DNA of 64,000 nucleotides from Dama dama (lineage: Eukaryota > Chordata > Mammalia > Artiodactyla > Cervidae). Below the pieces are notes generated by a model. It ran no database searches. It had not been told where the DNA came from and saw only the letters and a program-made list of their open reading frames with translations. The stretch is taken from contig NC_083697.1 of NCBI RefSeq assembly GCF_033118175.1, positions 23,658,001 to 23,722,000 on the forward strand, given 5' to 3'. The position numbers were made by a program, and so were the translations under genes. Below, in pieces: positions 9,736 through 20,222 of this stretch. How positions within the stretch are numbered: position 1 is the stretch's first letter; every line of letters starts with the position of its first letter.

Positions 9736-11257
9736 TTATTAAGGAACTTTTAACCTAAACCAACATTTCTAGATGTCATAAGGATGTTTCTATGGGAAAA
9801 TTGACCAGTTCCCTAGGTCAGGTGTATATTTTTCCTGAGCACTCTTCTAAATTTTCTGAGGCCCAGCTCATTGAGCCCAGTTCTTGCACAACAGTGTCAG
9901 AAGCCCCAGTCTTGGATTAATCTCACCCCTTTCTCCCTGTTTCAGTAGCAGGTGTCTCTGCAATGGAAGCTGGTGCCAGCATACAGTGATCTTGCAGGTG
10001 CCCTAAACAAGCCTCTGTTTGTCTGCAATGGCTGATCTGAGCTTAAGGCAGGGATCTTATGACTTCTTCTGCAACTGGATAAATAATTGTCCTAACACTT
10101 TAGGTTAACAGTCTTTTTGGCACTGGTCAGAAGTGTCACATTTATCATATATGAACTTTCCATATGCCCATGAGGTAGTCTGTAGATTTTCATTTCTGTT
10201 TCATTAACTATTGGTTGTTTCTCCATGAATCTTTGCAATACTGTATCTTCTCCACTAGGAAACTCTTTGTCCAGATTTTCTTTTATATCTTTTAATAAAA
10301 AACATATAGTTTTCTTCCTAGGTCTTGTACATTTTCATAATGGTTTTTAAAAACAAGCTACATGTCACTGATTTCCAACATAGCAAACAGGACTATCAGT
10401 GGCTGTAGCCTGTGTAGTGAAAGCATGAAGGACTCAGCTGTAAGCAATTGCAGACAAGAGCCTGAGTGTGTTCTGTCATTTCCCTGTCCCCCTTGGTATG
10501 TGGAATGATTGACAGGTGTGCAGCCAAACAAGAAGACTGGGTGGGCAGGGCTGGGAAGGAGAGAACAGAGAGCCAGGCAATTTTATCCAGCACCTGGGCT
10601 CAGGCCAGGAACAAGATGGTCTGAGCTGCCCTTGGTATTGTCAGCAGCCCCTGGAGATGGGTCAGAAGGTGCCCCTGGGGCAGGGACTGCAGCACCTTCC
10701 TGTTGGGTTACACAAGTTTTTGGGTGTAATTTGGATAAAACTGATCCTTCTACTTTCCCCTTATTCCTGCCTCCTTTCAAATCTCGGCTTCCCCCTTTCT
10801 GGCTAACTTGTACCTATTGATTCAGCCCAGCGTGCCTTATTTTTGTTACTTGCTTCTCACTCTTGCATTCACTTTTGTGCCTGTGTTTATTTGAGCTGGT
10901 TTATTTGGATTATGTGAATGTATTACCTGATTCCAATCTCTGATTTTCTATTAGAATGATCTCAATTGGGGCCATTTTGCCTTCTGGTTTTCCGTTCCTG
11001 GGATGTCTCCTAGCTGCTCTGACAATTATTTATTCCCCAGGAGCATCTCTCTGCTGGCTTCTTGGGCAAGACTACAAGCTAACCCAGTGCTTTTGTCTTC
11101 CCTGCAACTCATTATGTTCTAGTTCCTATTGGTAGCTAATTTTAATTATTCCTGGATATGTGTGTTTCCACATTAACTATGTACTAAGAGATATCAAATG
11201 CATACCACAGGGTAGGGTCACTTCTTACCAACCCTCCTTTTTATTTTATAAAGTCCT
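9736..11257. other. unassigned DNA
   Basis: Long stretch without a recognised gene. Positions about 10,140-10,340 resemble old L1 text only weakly. A GC-richer patch at 10,510-10,720 has open frames on both strands (65-103 codons) with low-complexity composition and no domain. Confidence 0.45.
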
Positions 11258-11464
11258 ATTCCCTGGTATCTCAGACGGTGAAGTGTCTGCCTGCAATGCA
11301 GGAGACCTGGGTTTGATCCCTGGGTTGGGAAGATCCCCTGGAGAAGGAAATGACAACCCACTCCAGTATTCTTGCCTGGAGAATCCCATGGACTGAGGAT
11401 ACTGGTAGGCTACAGTCCATGGGGTCACAAAGAGTCGGACACAACTGAGCGACTTCACTTCTTC
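11258..11464 (+). mobile_element. Bov-tA SINE
   Basis: Full-length forward Bov-tA: ATTCCCTGGTATCTCAGACGG head, TGCAATGCAGGAGACC, body through GAGTCGGACACAACTGAGCG and a CTTCACTT tail. It is close to consensus. Confidence 0.93.
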
Positions 11465-11630
11465 AAGGATGTTAAATGAAGTGCTGCAGGTATTATTGAG
11501 GAGGCTTATCTGAACCAAGTGGATCCAGTCAACATACGGCTTCACTCTCCTAGCAAGTATACTGGGCAGCTCAGGAGAGCGGTGCTCCTTAGGCTATGGT
11601 GGATGCTGCAGAATGGGTTATTGTTGTTGA

Positions 11631-11872
11631 CTTTGCCACATGTGAGCGTGCGTGCTAAGCTGCTTCAGTCATGTCCAACTCTTTGCGATCCCATGGACAG
11701 TAGCCTGCTAGGTTCCTCTGTCCATGAGATTCTCCAGGCAAACATCCTGCAGTGGGTTGCCATTTCCTTCTCCAGGGGATCTTCCCAATGCAGGGACTGA
11801 ACTAGCATCTCTTGTGTCTCCTGCATTGATAGGCGGGTTCTTTACCACCTTGGAAACCTGCAGCTTTGTCAC
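11631..11872 (-). mobile_element. Bov-tA SINE with 9-bp duplication
   Basis: Reverse Bov-tA, 11,640-11,863. CTTTGCCAC (11,631-11,639) and CTTTGTCAC (11,864-11,872) form a 9-bp duplication with one mismatch. Confidence 0.9.
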
Positions 11873-12033
11873 TCCCAGTGGCAATTAACATATCATTGGC
11901 TGCATATTCTCATGTATAAACATTCCTATTGTATAAACTGGGACACACCTATACCAGATCCTGGCGGGTAGTCATGGTAATGATTACCAAAGAATACCAG
12001 CTTATATATATGGCTTGAATTTGCATTAATGTA

Positions 12034-12210
12034 GAGGTCTCAACCAAGGTCTTAGGATTATTTTGACAAGCTTTTAAAAGATACAAATGCCCAGGCCCCA
12101 CTCCAGACCAATTGGAACATAATCCCTAAGGGTGGGTCCCAAGCACTGGGATTTTAAAAATTTTCCAGATGATTCTAATGTGCAGCTGAGGTTGAAAGCC
12201 ACAGTTTTAG
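12034..12210 (+). repeat. MER5-like hAT fossil
   Basis: GAGGTCTCAACCAAGG, AAATGCCCAGGCCCCACTCC, GATTCTAATGTGCAGC and GAAAGCCACAGTTTT follow the order of MER5-group non-autonomous hAT elements. Confidence 0.7.
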
Positions 12211-12705
12211 CAGAACCTCTGGAGGCACTGGCTGTCCTGCTCCACACCCTGCTGTCACCAGACCTCTCTCTCTTACACTTGTGGAAAACTTATGGGAAGC
12301 CAGTCTGTGATTTAGGTCACACTAACTTCGCGTTCAAAACTTGAACTTTTGGGGGGGATCTTTTCTCTGTTGTGTTAATTCTTCAAACACAGAAAGCAAT
12401 ATATCAGAGAGAATTATTTATAGTTCTTAAAAGGGCCACTTCAATGCCCAGATCTCATGGGTTTGTCTCCACAGGGAGATGGCTGTGGTATTTTTGAAAA
12501 GTCTGGTAGGAGTTTCAACAGAAGGAAAAGTTCATTGAGTATTAGTGGAATCAAAGCAAGTCCACAGTGGAATACTGTTGTTGAAACAACACTGTATCAG
12601 TCAGTCTATCCAGATGTAAAGAGGACACACTAAAGCTAGTCTAAGCAGAAAAATAAATTATGAAGGAATAGGTTGCAGGAAGGAATTGTGCCCAAACCCT
12701 GTGAC
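12211..12705. other. unassigned DNA
   Basis: I see no recognisable gene or repeat between the MER5-like relic and the next Bov-tA. Confidence 0.5.
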
Positions 12706-12706
12706 G

Positions 12707-12926
12707 CCTTCCCTGGTGGCTCAGATGGTAAAGAATCTGAATGCAAGAGACCTGAGTTGGATCCCTGGGTCTGGGAGAATGGGGAGGGGATGGCTGGAGA
12801 AGGGGATGGCTAACCACTCCAGTATTCTTGCCTGTAGAATTCCATGGACAGAGGAGCCTGGTGGGCTACAGTGCATGGGGTTGCAAAGAGCTGGACATGA
12901 CTGAGTGACTCACACTTTCGCTTTCC
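12707..12926 (+). mobile_element. Bov-tA SINE
   Basis: Forward Bov-tA beginning CCTTCCCTGGTGGCTCAG. An internal stretch (GGGAGAATGGGGAGGGGATGG) replaces the usual AAGATCCCC text, indicating a small internal rearrangement. The tail is CACTTTCGCTTTCC. Confidence 0.92.
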
Positions 12927-13683
12927 TGCCCTGAGATCTTTTCTATGAAGCCCCTGCTATTGCCACTGGAGGGTCAAACAGGACAGCTCACACTGAGGAT
13001 CTAGGGCAGGAGCCCTCAAAGTTCTATAAGAACCTAAGCCCACCCCCAATGGATGTCTTCACCAACAAGTTTGCTAAATGATATTCATTCTCGAGGTGCT
13101 CTTTTCTGAGTGGAGATCTTGACATTGTGTAAGATTATGCACAGCTGCAAACCTGGCTGGGAAACTGAGTGATTTTTTTTTTTTTAACACCGAGAAAGCA
13201 AGACAGATGTTATGAGAAATTTCTAAGACATAGGAAAGATATTTAAAAGATACAGAATGGCCTCTAAGAATGACAAACACCCTGTTGAGCTCTTTCCTTT
13301 TGCTTCCCAGAGGTACCCTTGTATGCAACCACTCAATAAAAACCAACTGGACAAGTTGTGTTGTCCATCATCTGTATGTCTACGGGAATTCAAAATTCTG
13401 GCATTTTTCACTCCCTGGAACATGCGCACTCTGTCTGATCTCTAATAATGATAATGGGATGGAAGAAAGGCTTTCTTCCCTGCCAAAAACTTTCTTGTTC
13501 TCAGTGGTGTTGGTGGGAAGAGGTTGTAAATGGGTGTGTAAAGAGGTGGAGAAGAACTTCCCTCTAAATTCTATAAAAAAAAAAATCAACCTGGAAGATT
13601 TCATACCCTGACACCCATGTACTTTCACCTATACCCAAGGTACCCCTGAGGTCCAGAGCTGGGTTTCACATTTAAACAGTACT
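12927..13683. other. unassigned DNA
   Basis: It contains a poly-T run near 13,171-13,184. Open frames of 62-113 codons overlap on both strands at 13,074-13,628, with no domain resemblance. Confidence 0.5.
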
Positions 13684-13816
13684 GGAACTTCCCTGCAAAT
13701 CCAGTGGTTTAGACTCTGTGCTTCCACTGGAGGGGGCCCAGGTTCAATCCCTGGATGGGGAATTAAGATCCCACATGTCATGGTGTGGCCAAAATTTAAA
13801 AAAAAAATAAATAAAT
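13684..13816 (+). mobile_element. CHR-type SINE
   Basis: GGAACTTCCCTGCAAATCCAGTGG, GTTCAATCCCTGG, then AAGATCCCACATG and an A-rich AATAAATAAATT tail. No clear duplication is seen. Confidence 0.85.
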
Positions 13817-14204
13817 TGAAAGTTTACCAAGTACTTGAAGCAAATTTTGAAAGAGCTATGTTAAAATACAAATAGAAAAATTAGAGCTTTGTAGAAATGC
13901 TGGTAGAAGAATGCTGTGAACATATGGGAAAAAATTTCAAGAGTACCATAGATTTTGTGGAGGAGATGGTACTCTTTCTACCAAGGAAAGGAACAAAAAA
14001 ATGGATTTAAAAAAAAATTCTAGAATAACAACAGGGGTTTTATTTAGACCAAAGAAACAGTGGCCCCATAGTGTTGCCTACAGGACACTCAGCAAGGCCC
14101 CTGGCCCTCGGTAGAGGCGGTTCTTATGTAACACAGATGGCTTCCAGGAGGACTTGCCTAGAGGCGATATAATGACCCAAATAATCTGTTCAAGTCTCTT
14201 GCAG

Positions 14205-14305
14205 GTTCTGAGGCTGTGAAAAAACCTTTTTCTAGTCCTCCAGTGAAACCGATTAGTGTCTTCAAGCAAACTGATGAAGCTTATACCGTCAAACGAAGCC
14301 TCCAG
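14205..14305 (+). other. exon-like segment, gene unknown
   Basis: A possible 101-bp internal exon. It follows a pyrimidine-rich acceptor ending TCTCTTGCAG (AG at 14,203-14,204) and stops at CAG|GTAGT (donor GT at 14,306-14,307). The frame is open throughout (33 codons plus two bases of a split codon) and reads through the donor to a stop near 14,503, with an ATTAAA at about 14,516-14,521, so a terminal exon is the other possibility. I do not recognise the peptide, which starts SEAVKKPFSSPPVKP. No partner exon is recognised anywhere in the window. An open minus-strand frame covers the same bases. Chance is a serious alternative. Confidence 0.2.
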
Positions 14306-14679
14306 GTAGTTAGTGGAATGATCAGTAGATACACCTCTGAGAACCTGCCTGCCCCATGCTTCTGCCTTGTCTCTCCCCGGAGTGTGAGCAGTCAGCATGC
14401 ATTAGTGGTCCCTTGTCCTTGTACCCAGGGCGGCCCTGGGCTCCTTGAAAGAAGCAAAAAGTCTAAAACACAGACTTCAAAGACAAAGGGGATTCTATTT
14501 TAACATTTTAATTTCATTAAACTTAGGTGAATCATGAAAGGTCAGCAAGCAAGATAAGCATTGGTCTGGATGCCTTCCAGGAAGGCTGAGCAAGGAGTGG
14601 CCTCAGAGCAAAGCACAGTATGGTGAAGTGTGCGCTGACTGCTGAGGGCGCCCTTTCAGTTCTGTTTGCGCCCCGCAGG

Positions 14680-14792
14680 GTGCTCAGTCGCTTAGCTGAG
14701 TCAGACTTTTTGCCACCCCATGGACTGTAGCCTACTAGGCTCCTCTGTCCTTGGAATTTTCCAGGTGAAAATACTAGGGCGGATCACTTTTC
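14680..14792 (-). mobile_element. truncated Bov-tA/Bov-A SINE
   Basis: GTGCTCAGTCGCTTAGCTGAGTCAGAC followed by CCCATGGACTGTAGCC and AATTTTCCAGGTGAAAATAC is the tail-proximal half of a reverse Bov-tA or Bov-A unit. The tRNA head is absent. Confidence 0.8.
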
Positions 14793-15879
14793 TATTGCAG
14801 GCATTTGATTGGTCTCCCTGAGGAAGATAAGCTGCTTATGGGAACACTTACTGTGTTTTCAAGCTATGTAAAAGATGTTTTCATTTCTTGAACTTCCAAG
14901 TTCCATTCTGTCTTTTGCTGTTGCAAGCCTGTTGTAGATGCCAAAGAAAGGTCAAAGTGTAAAAAACAGGGGGCCCAAGCCAACATTTCAAAGGATGTGT
15001 TGGTTTCCACTCAAATTATTGAACAATGAATGAAAGGGAATAAAAATATATTGATATTAGCTTGAACATTTTGTTTACCAACTAGGCCCTGTAAACACAT
15101 TATCTTACTTTTATCTTCATAAAATGCTTATGCAGTACCTATCATTGAGGAAAATGAGCTTCAGAGTTGACAGGGAATTTGTTCATGGTTGAAAGCTGAA
15201 TTTACCCATAATCTTTCCATTTTGATACACTGTAATCTTGGGCAGACTTTGCTGCAGTCAGCAGCTGTTGGGTGTGACAATAGACACTCTTGGTCCCCCA
15301 CATCTTCTTGGCTTTACCACTTACATGCAAGCTGCCCAGTTTCTAAGTTGGCAGTTCTTTGCCTGAAGACTTTCTCTGGTTGACCTGGAAGCTCATTCTA
15401 TTCCTGCAGCAGGTCCAAAGGGTCCGTGCATAAGTGCTCCATTCCCCCCCAAGCAGTTGTCAACCAAGGATTGAGGGGAGCTGGTCTATAAATACCCCAG
15501 CTCCTGTATCCATCAGGTGGGACTACTCTAAGTCACATCTTCTATACTGGCACTGAGGCCTTCAGCTGAAATAAGCTTCAATTGTCCATAGCAGGAACTT
15601 GACAACTAAAGAAGATTCTTTCCTTCCCTCTCTCCTTTCCCCACTTCTCTACCAGCATTTCCCAGCGCTATCCAAATAACTTGCACTTGGACCCTTGTCT
15701 CAGGATCAGTTTCCAGAGGAACTCGAAGTAAGGCAGTTGTCTGCATGCCTTGCTACTCATAAATGGAGGTGTGGGCTGAGGTAACACTGATGGTTTGAGG
15801 ACAAACAAGGCCCCAATTCTGCAGCCCTCTGTGTTTCCACAGCCTTTTAAATATGAATGTTTAGCTCCTCCTATCACGA
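14793..15879. other. unassigned DNA with a MIR-like remnant
   Basis: Positions 15,085-15,200 (ACACATTATCTTACTTTTATCTTCATAAAATGC...GAGGAAAATGAGC) are a diverged minus-strand MIR-like piece. The rest shows nothing I recognise. Confidence 0.45.
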
Positions 15880-16310
15880 GATGAAGTGTATTTCTCTATC
15901 TCCCGAGTCTCTGTTGACCTTGATATGTGCTTTGGCCGATAGAGTGAGGTGGAGTGACAGTGTGCTGGGTTGAGTCTAGGTTCCAAGAGGCTTTGTGGGT
16001 TTCTGCTCTCTCTCTCTCACACACACACACACATGCACACACTTGGATGCTCTCTCTCAGACGTCTGCCACCCCATTTTAAACAAGTCTAGGCTAGTGTG
16101 CTGCGGGGCATGGAGTAGAGCTCCCTAGAGGATGAAGCCCCCAGAGAGCAGCCCGCACCTGGCTGGTGCCCCTGCCAACCACAGATAACACGAGCGCGTC
16201 CCACCACTCTCAGCCAAGCCCGGCCCAGATTAGCATAACTACTCAGCTGACCCAGAGACATGGGACAAAAATAAACATTGCTGTTGAATGCCACTCTTCT
16301 TGGCTCTGTG
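15880..16310 (+). repeat. ancient LTR-like repeat with CT/CA microsatellite
   Basis: TGACAGTGTGCTGGGTTGAGTCTAGGTTCCAAGAGGC, then GAGAGCAGCC..., CCAGATTAGC...CAGCTGACCCAGAGACATGGGACAAAAATAAA, is the order of a common old mammalian repeat, possibly an LTR of the MaLR type. The family is not fixed by eye. A (CT)n(CA)n microsatellite sits inside at 16,004-16,041. Confidence 0.45.
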
Positions 16311-16763
16311 GCACTTCTATGGCAATAGGTCACTGATGGAGTTACTGCAAGCCCTTCTGATTTCTGTTCTTTCCACTTCCTTCCATTCACCACATTGTTT
16401 TTGTACATATTCATTTTTCCTATTCCTCTCTGCTACTGTTTATAAATATATTACTATTTTCTTCTGATCATTGGTCAAGCTGGAATTGCTCAGCAATGTG
16501 TAGGGGACCTTGCTGTCAATTTTATTGTAACCTAGAATTCCAGGAAATCTTTTTAGACCTTTCCTTCAGTTACTCTGCTTATTACAGGTTGAGCAGCTAG
16601 GATATTTTTGTTTAACATAGTAGCATAAGGAATCATCTAAAGAGAGGGTGGAGGGCTGGGAAACGGAGAGGTTTTCAGAGGACAATGGGAAAGGAAGATT
16701 CGCTCCAAGAAGATTTTTAAATCAGAAAAGAGAAGCAGGGAAACAAGATGATGCTTTCATTTT

Positions 16764-16915
16764 TTTTCATTCTGTAAATGAGCACTTACTATGTGCCATG
16801 CACTGTTAGGTGCTGGGGATGTGAGGGTATATGAAAACATGGTTTCTGCCCTTGAAGAACTGAAGTTCTAGTCAAGGGAAAACTAGAAAAAAAACACAAA
16901 GTTAATTAATTCCCC
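16764..16915 (-). repeat. L2 LINE 3' fragment
   Basis: GAGCACTTACTATGTGCCATGCACTG, GGTGCTGGGGATG and CCCTTGAAGAACTGAAGTTCTAGT are the reverse complement of the L2 3' region. Confidence 0.7.
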
Positions 16916-17367
16916 ATTATCTGGAGGCTTGAAAGAGGATTTGGTAAACATGAATTTCTCAGGTGGGAATGGTGTTCAGAGGAGCATGGAGTTCCTCTGA
17001 GGCAGTGGCTTCCTAGCAGGGAGCTTGAAGGATATCAAAGTCCAGAGGACTGGCAGGGTGGGGCCCGTCCCAGGGGAGGGTGACAGACACCCGGTTAAGA
17101 AGAAGAATTTCTTTGTTTTTCTTTTAGATTCTACATATAAGTGATATCATATATATCACATATATCATATATATGACATAAAGGAACTTATTTCCAAAAC
17201 TCACAGACATGGAAAGCAAACTTGTGGTTACCAAAGTGGAAAGAGAGGGTGAGATAAATTTAGGAGTTTGAGATTAACATATACACACTACAATGTTCAA
17301 AATAGATAACTAATAAGGACCCACTGTATAGCACAGGGAACTCTACTCAATATTATGTAATAACCTA

Positions 17368-17990
17368 TAAAGGAAAAGTGGGCTCCAAAATTACTGCAGA
17401 TGGTGACTGCAGCCATGAAATTAAAAGACATTTATTCCTTGGAAGGAAAGTTATGACCAACCTAGACAGCATGTTAAAAAACAGAGACATTACTTTGCCA
17501 ACAAAGGTCCATCTAGTCAAGGCTATGGTTTTTCCAGTAATCATGTATGGATGTGAGAGTTGGACTATAAAGAAAGCTGAGCACTGAAGAATTGATGCTT
17601 TTGAACTGTGGTGTTGGAGAAGACTCTTGAGAGTCCTTGAACTGCAAGGAGATCCAACCAGTCCATCCTAAAGGAAATCAGTTCTGAGTGTTCATTGAAA
17701 GGACTGATGTTGAAGCTGAAACTCCAATACTTTGGCCACCTGATGCGAAGAACTGACTCATTTGAAAAGACCCTGATGCTGGGAAAGATTGAAGGTAGGA
17801 GGAGAAGGGGACAACAGAGGATGAGATGATATGGTTGGATGGCATCACGGACTTAATGGACATGAGTTTGGGTAAACTCTGGGAGTTGGTGATGGACAGG
17901 GAGGCCTGGAGTGCTGCAGTCCGTGGGGTCGCAAAGAGTTGGACACGACTGAGCGACTGAACTGAACTGAACTGAACTGATAAAGGAAAA
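17368..17990 (+). mobile_element. BovB LINE 3' fragment with perfect 10-bp duplication
   Basis: A 603-bp 5'-truncated BovB (17,378-17,980) ending in GAACTGAACTGAACTGA. It encodes the C-terminal part of the BovB reverse transcriptase, broken by stops; a 69-codon piece is open at 17,378-17,587. TAAAGGAAAA at 17,368-17,377 and 17,981-17,990 is a perfect duplication within the older L1 copy. Confidence 0.93.
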
Positions 17991-18000
17991 TAATCTGAAA

Positions 18001-18031
18001 TATCTATATCTACATCTATCTATCTATCTAT
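18001..18031 (+). repeat. TATC microsatellite
   Basis: TATCTATATCTACATC followed by TATC units, lying between the BovB fragment and a SINE inside the L1 tail. Confidence 0.8.
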
Positions 18032-18177
18032 ATACACCTATCTCCTAGAGAAGGAAATGGCAACCCATTCCAGTATTCTTGCCAGGAAAATCCCAGACAG
18101 AGGAGCCTGGTGGGCTACAGTCCGTAGGGTAACAAAAGAGTTGGAGATGACTTAGCAACTTAGCAACATACACATAT
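18032..18177 (+). mobile_element. Bov-A monomer / 5'-truncated Bov-tA
   Basis: GAGAAGGAAATGGCAACCC...GAGCCTGGTGGGCTACAG...GATGACTTAGCAAC, without a tRNA head. ATACACCTAT (18,032-18,041) and ATACACATAT (18,168-18,177) give a 10-bp duplication with two mismatches. Confidence 0.85.
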
Positions 18178-18419
18178 ATATGTGAACTGCAGTGCTGTAC
18201 ATCTGAAACTACATGATATTGTAAATCAACTAAACTTCAATATTTTAAAATTTAAGTAAAAAAGAAGAATTCCCTACCATAGCAGGCTTCAATGCACATC
18301 GAGGTTCTGAGAACCTGTGAGGCTAAGGATGGGGTTGAGCATCCCCAGGGCCCTCCTGCCTGCTCAGGAAGGGAAATAAAGCTCCGTGGTTGTTGAGGGA
18401 AATGGGTTTGATAGGCACT

Positions 18420-18720
18420 TGGTAGTTCATAGATTTACGTGTCATCTACCCTCTTAATAGCAATCAATATGTCGTTTGGCATTTGTGTTAATTAAAGTTT
18501 TTAATAAAACTTTGGGTTAAGAGTGCTTATCTCCTATTTCAGACATTCCCAGGAGTGCTTAGAAAGAGGCTCGGAGTAGAAAAATATGCCATTTGGCAAT
18601 ATTCCATGAAACTAATTACCATAAAGAAGTCGTGAAAATTTGCGCAGAAGGGCTTGCTACAAATATTTGAATCAATTCAGAAGACAATGTACCTTAGTTT
18701 TGCCAGATTCTCAGTACAAT
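18420..18720. promoter_or_regulatory. candidate conserved non-coding block
   Basis: Repeat-free, with many homeodomain-type TAAT/ATTA cores (CTTAATAGCAATCAATATG, GTGTTAATTAAAG, TTTTTAATAAAAC, AAACTAATTACC) and five retained CpGs in AT-rich sequence (TACGTG, GTCGTT, CTCGGAG, GTCGTG, TGCGCAG). There is no reading frame. Regulatory function is inferred. Confidence 0.35.
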
Positions 18721-18984
18721 CCGGTCCCTCAACTCCCATAGGAAGTTTGTGAGAGCATCAATCAATTTGCTTTCCCAAGATTCCAAAAACATAAGCTTGC
18801 CCCTTAAAATCTGACTTCCTTTTGGGACCCCATGGAAGCCCAGCTGCTAACACCATGAACTAGGAAAATACTCTTTTCTTTGCTCTTTGGAACACAGTCA
18901 CCAACATCAACTGCCCCACTGAAGCTAGATATTCAGGACAAGCTTTCTGTGTCATCTTCTGAGACACAGAAAATAATAGCACCC

Positions 18985-19095
18985 TATCAGCCACTTGAAT
19001 GTAAGCCCCTTAAGGGCAAGGATTTTACCAGTTTAGGTTAGCTTGACTGTATTTCCAGTGCCCACAGTATTTATTCAATAAAAGAATAAAAGGAT
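18985..19095 (+). repeat. L2 LINE 3' fragment
   Basis: TGAATGTAAGCCCCTTAAGGGCAAGG, then CAGTGCCCACAGTATTTATTCAATAAAAGAATAAA, matches the plus-strand L2 3' end. Confidence 0.7.
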
Positions 19096-19222
19096 TATAT
19101 ACCACTTCCCACTTAAGAAAAGCCAAGCCAATTTAAAACTGAAATAAATAATGAAAAAAAAGAGCTCTTCTCTAGTAAAAGGAAAAAACAACGCATTTCT
19201 CAATATATGAATTACAGCTACC

Positions 19223-19501
19223 TATACAAAAAGTATTGGAGAAGGCAATGGCACCCCACTCCAGTACTCTTGCCTGGAAAATCCCATGGACGTAGGAGCC
19301 TGGTAGGCTACAGTCCATGGGGTCGCGAAGAGTTGGACACGACTGAGCGACTTCACTTTCACTTTTCACTTTTATGCGTTGGAGAAGGAAATGGCAACCC
19401 ACTCCAGTGTTCTTGCCTGGAGAATCCCAGAGATGGGGTCACACAGAGTCGGACATGACTGAAGTGACTTAGCAGTAGCAGTAGCAGTATACAAAGAGTA
19501 T
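19223..19501 (+). mobile_element. Bov-A2 dimeric SINE with 14-bp duplication
   Basis: Two Bov-A monomers in tandem (19,237 to about 19,377, and 19,378-19,487). They are joined by the CACTTTCACTTTTCACTTTTATGCG linker region and end in (AGCAGT)n. The first unit has GGCACCCCACTCCAGTAC, the second GGCAACCCACTCCAGTG, as in Bov-A2. The second unit lacks part of its middle (CCCAGAGATGGGG). TATACAAAAAGTAT (19,223-19,236) and TATACAAAGAGTAT (19,488-19,501) flank the dimer as one insertion. Confidence 0.93.
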
Positions 19502-19729
19502 GGCTTCCCAGGTGGCTCAGTGGTAAAGAATCCACCTGCCAATGCAGGGGACGCAGGTTTGATCCCTGGGTCAGGATCCCCTGGAGGGGGAAATGGCAAC
19601 CCACTCCAGTATTCTTGCCTGGGAAATCCCATGGACAGAGGAGCCTGACAGGCTATATTCCATGGGGCTGCAAGAGAGTCAGACACAACTGAGCAAATGA
19701 GCACACACATAAACACACACAGAAAGTAT
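19491..19729 (+). mobile_element. Bov-tA SINE stacked on the previous insertion
   Basis: Forward full-length Bov-tA (19,502-19,718) starting GGCTTCCCAGGTGGCTCAG and ending in a CA-rich tail. ACAAAGAGTAT (19,491-19,501) and ACAGAAAGTAT (19,719-19,729) are its duplication. The left copy lies inside the right duplication of the Bov-A2. Confidence 0.88.
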
Positions 19730-20165
19730 ATCTGTGTGACCCAGGGTGTAAAGAGGCCTTGGAACAGAGCAGGACAAATGTCCCATGTCTCATAATTTGA
19801 AAGTCCCTAGGCAGCTACCTGTATCTCTTTTCTGAATCACATTCTGCCTCTCTGACCATATTCAGAACGCATATGACCGATGATGGTAATGAGAGGGGTA
19901 ACCTCTTCTTTCCACTAGGCCAGGGCCTTGGGGATTTTGAATATCAGAGGACCAGAGGGTGTGCACTGAGACAGCAAGCACTGGTCATGGTTCATGAAAA
20001 AGACAACGGGCCACAGCTTTCTCTTGCTTGTGGTCTTCTGTCTTGGTTCTTTGATTCCACAAATACCTGGTCTTAAAATAATAACATGATTTTTGTTGTT
20101 GTTCTACAGATTTAATCTGGTTCTAGGTGTCTGAGAAGGGTTTGTGACTTGCTGCTTTGTAAGTG

Positions 20166-20222
20166 GGGCTTTCCTGATGGCTCAGTGATGAAGAATCCAC
20201 CTCTAATGCAGGAGCCCTGGAA
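20166..20222 (+). mobile_element. Bov-tA 5' head fragment
   Basis: GGGCTTTCCTGATGGCTCAGTGATGAAGAATCCACC...ATGCAGGAGCCCTGG: only the tRNA-like head remains. Confidence 0.75.

Larger units (their letters stand above)
17100..18275 (+). mobile_element. L1 3' copy with apparent 5' inversion, split by BovB and SINE
   Basis: The plus-strand artiodactyl L1 3' end is recognisable from ATGACATAAAGGAACTTATTTCC through ACTGTATAGCACAGGGAACT to TACATCTGAAACTAC...TAAACTTCAATATTTTAAAA. The 5' end (about 17,113-17,145, AGATTCTACATATAAGTGATATCAT) is L1 sequence in the opposite orientation and is the reverse complement of the text that normally lies just upstream, so the copy looks twin-primed. Flanks AAGAAGAATTTCT (17,100-17,112) and AAGAAGAATTCCCT (18,262-18,275) are a plausible target-site duplication. 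BovB and a Bov-A unit inserted later. Confidence 0.7.
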
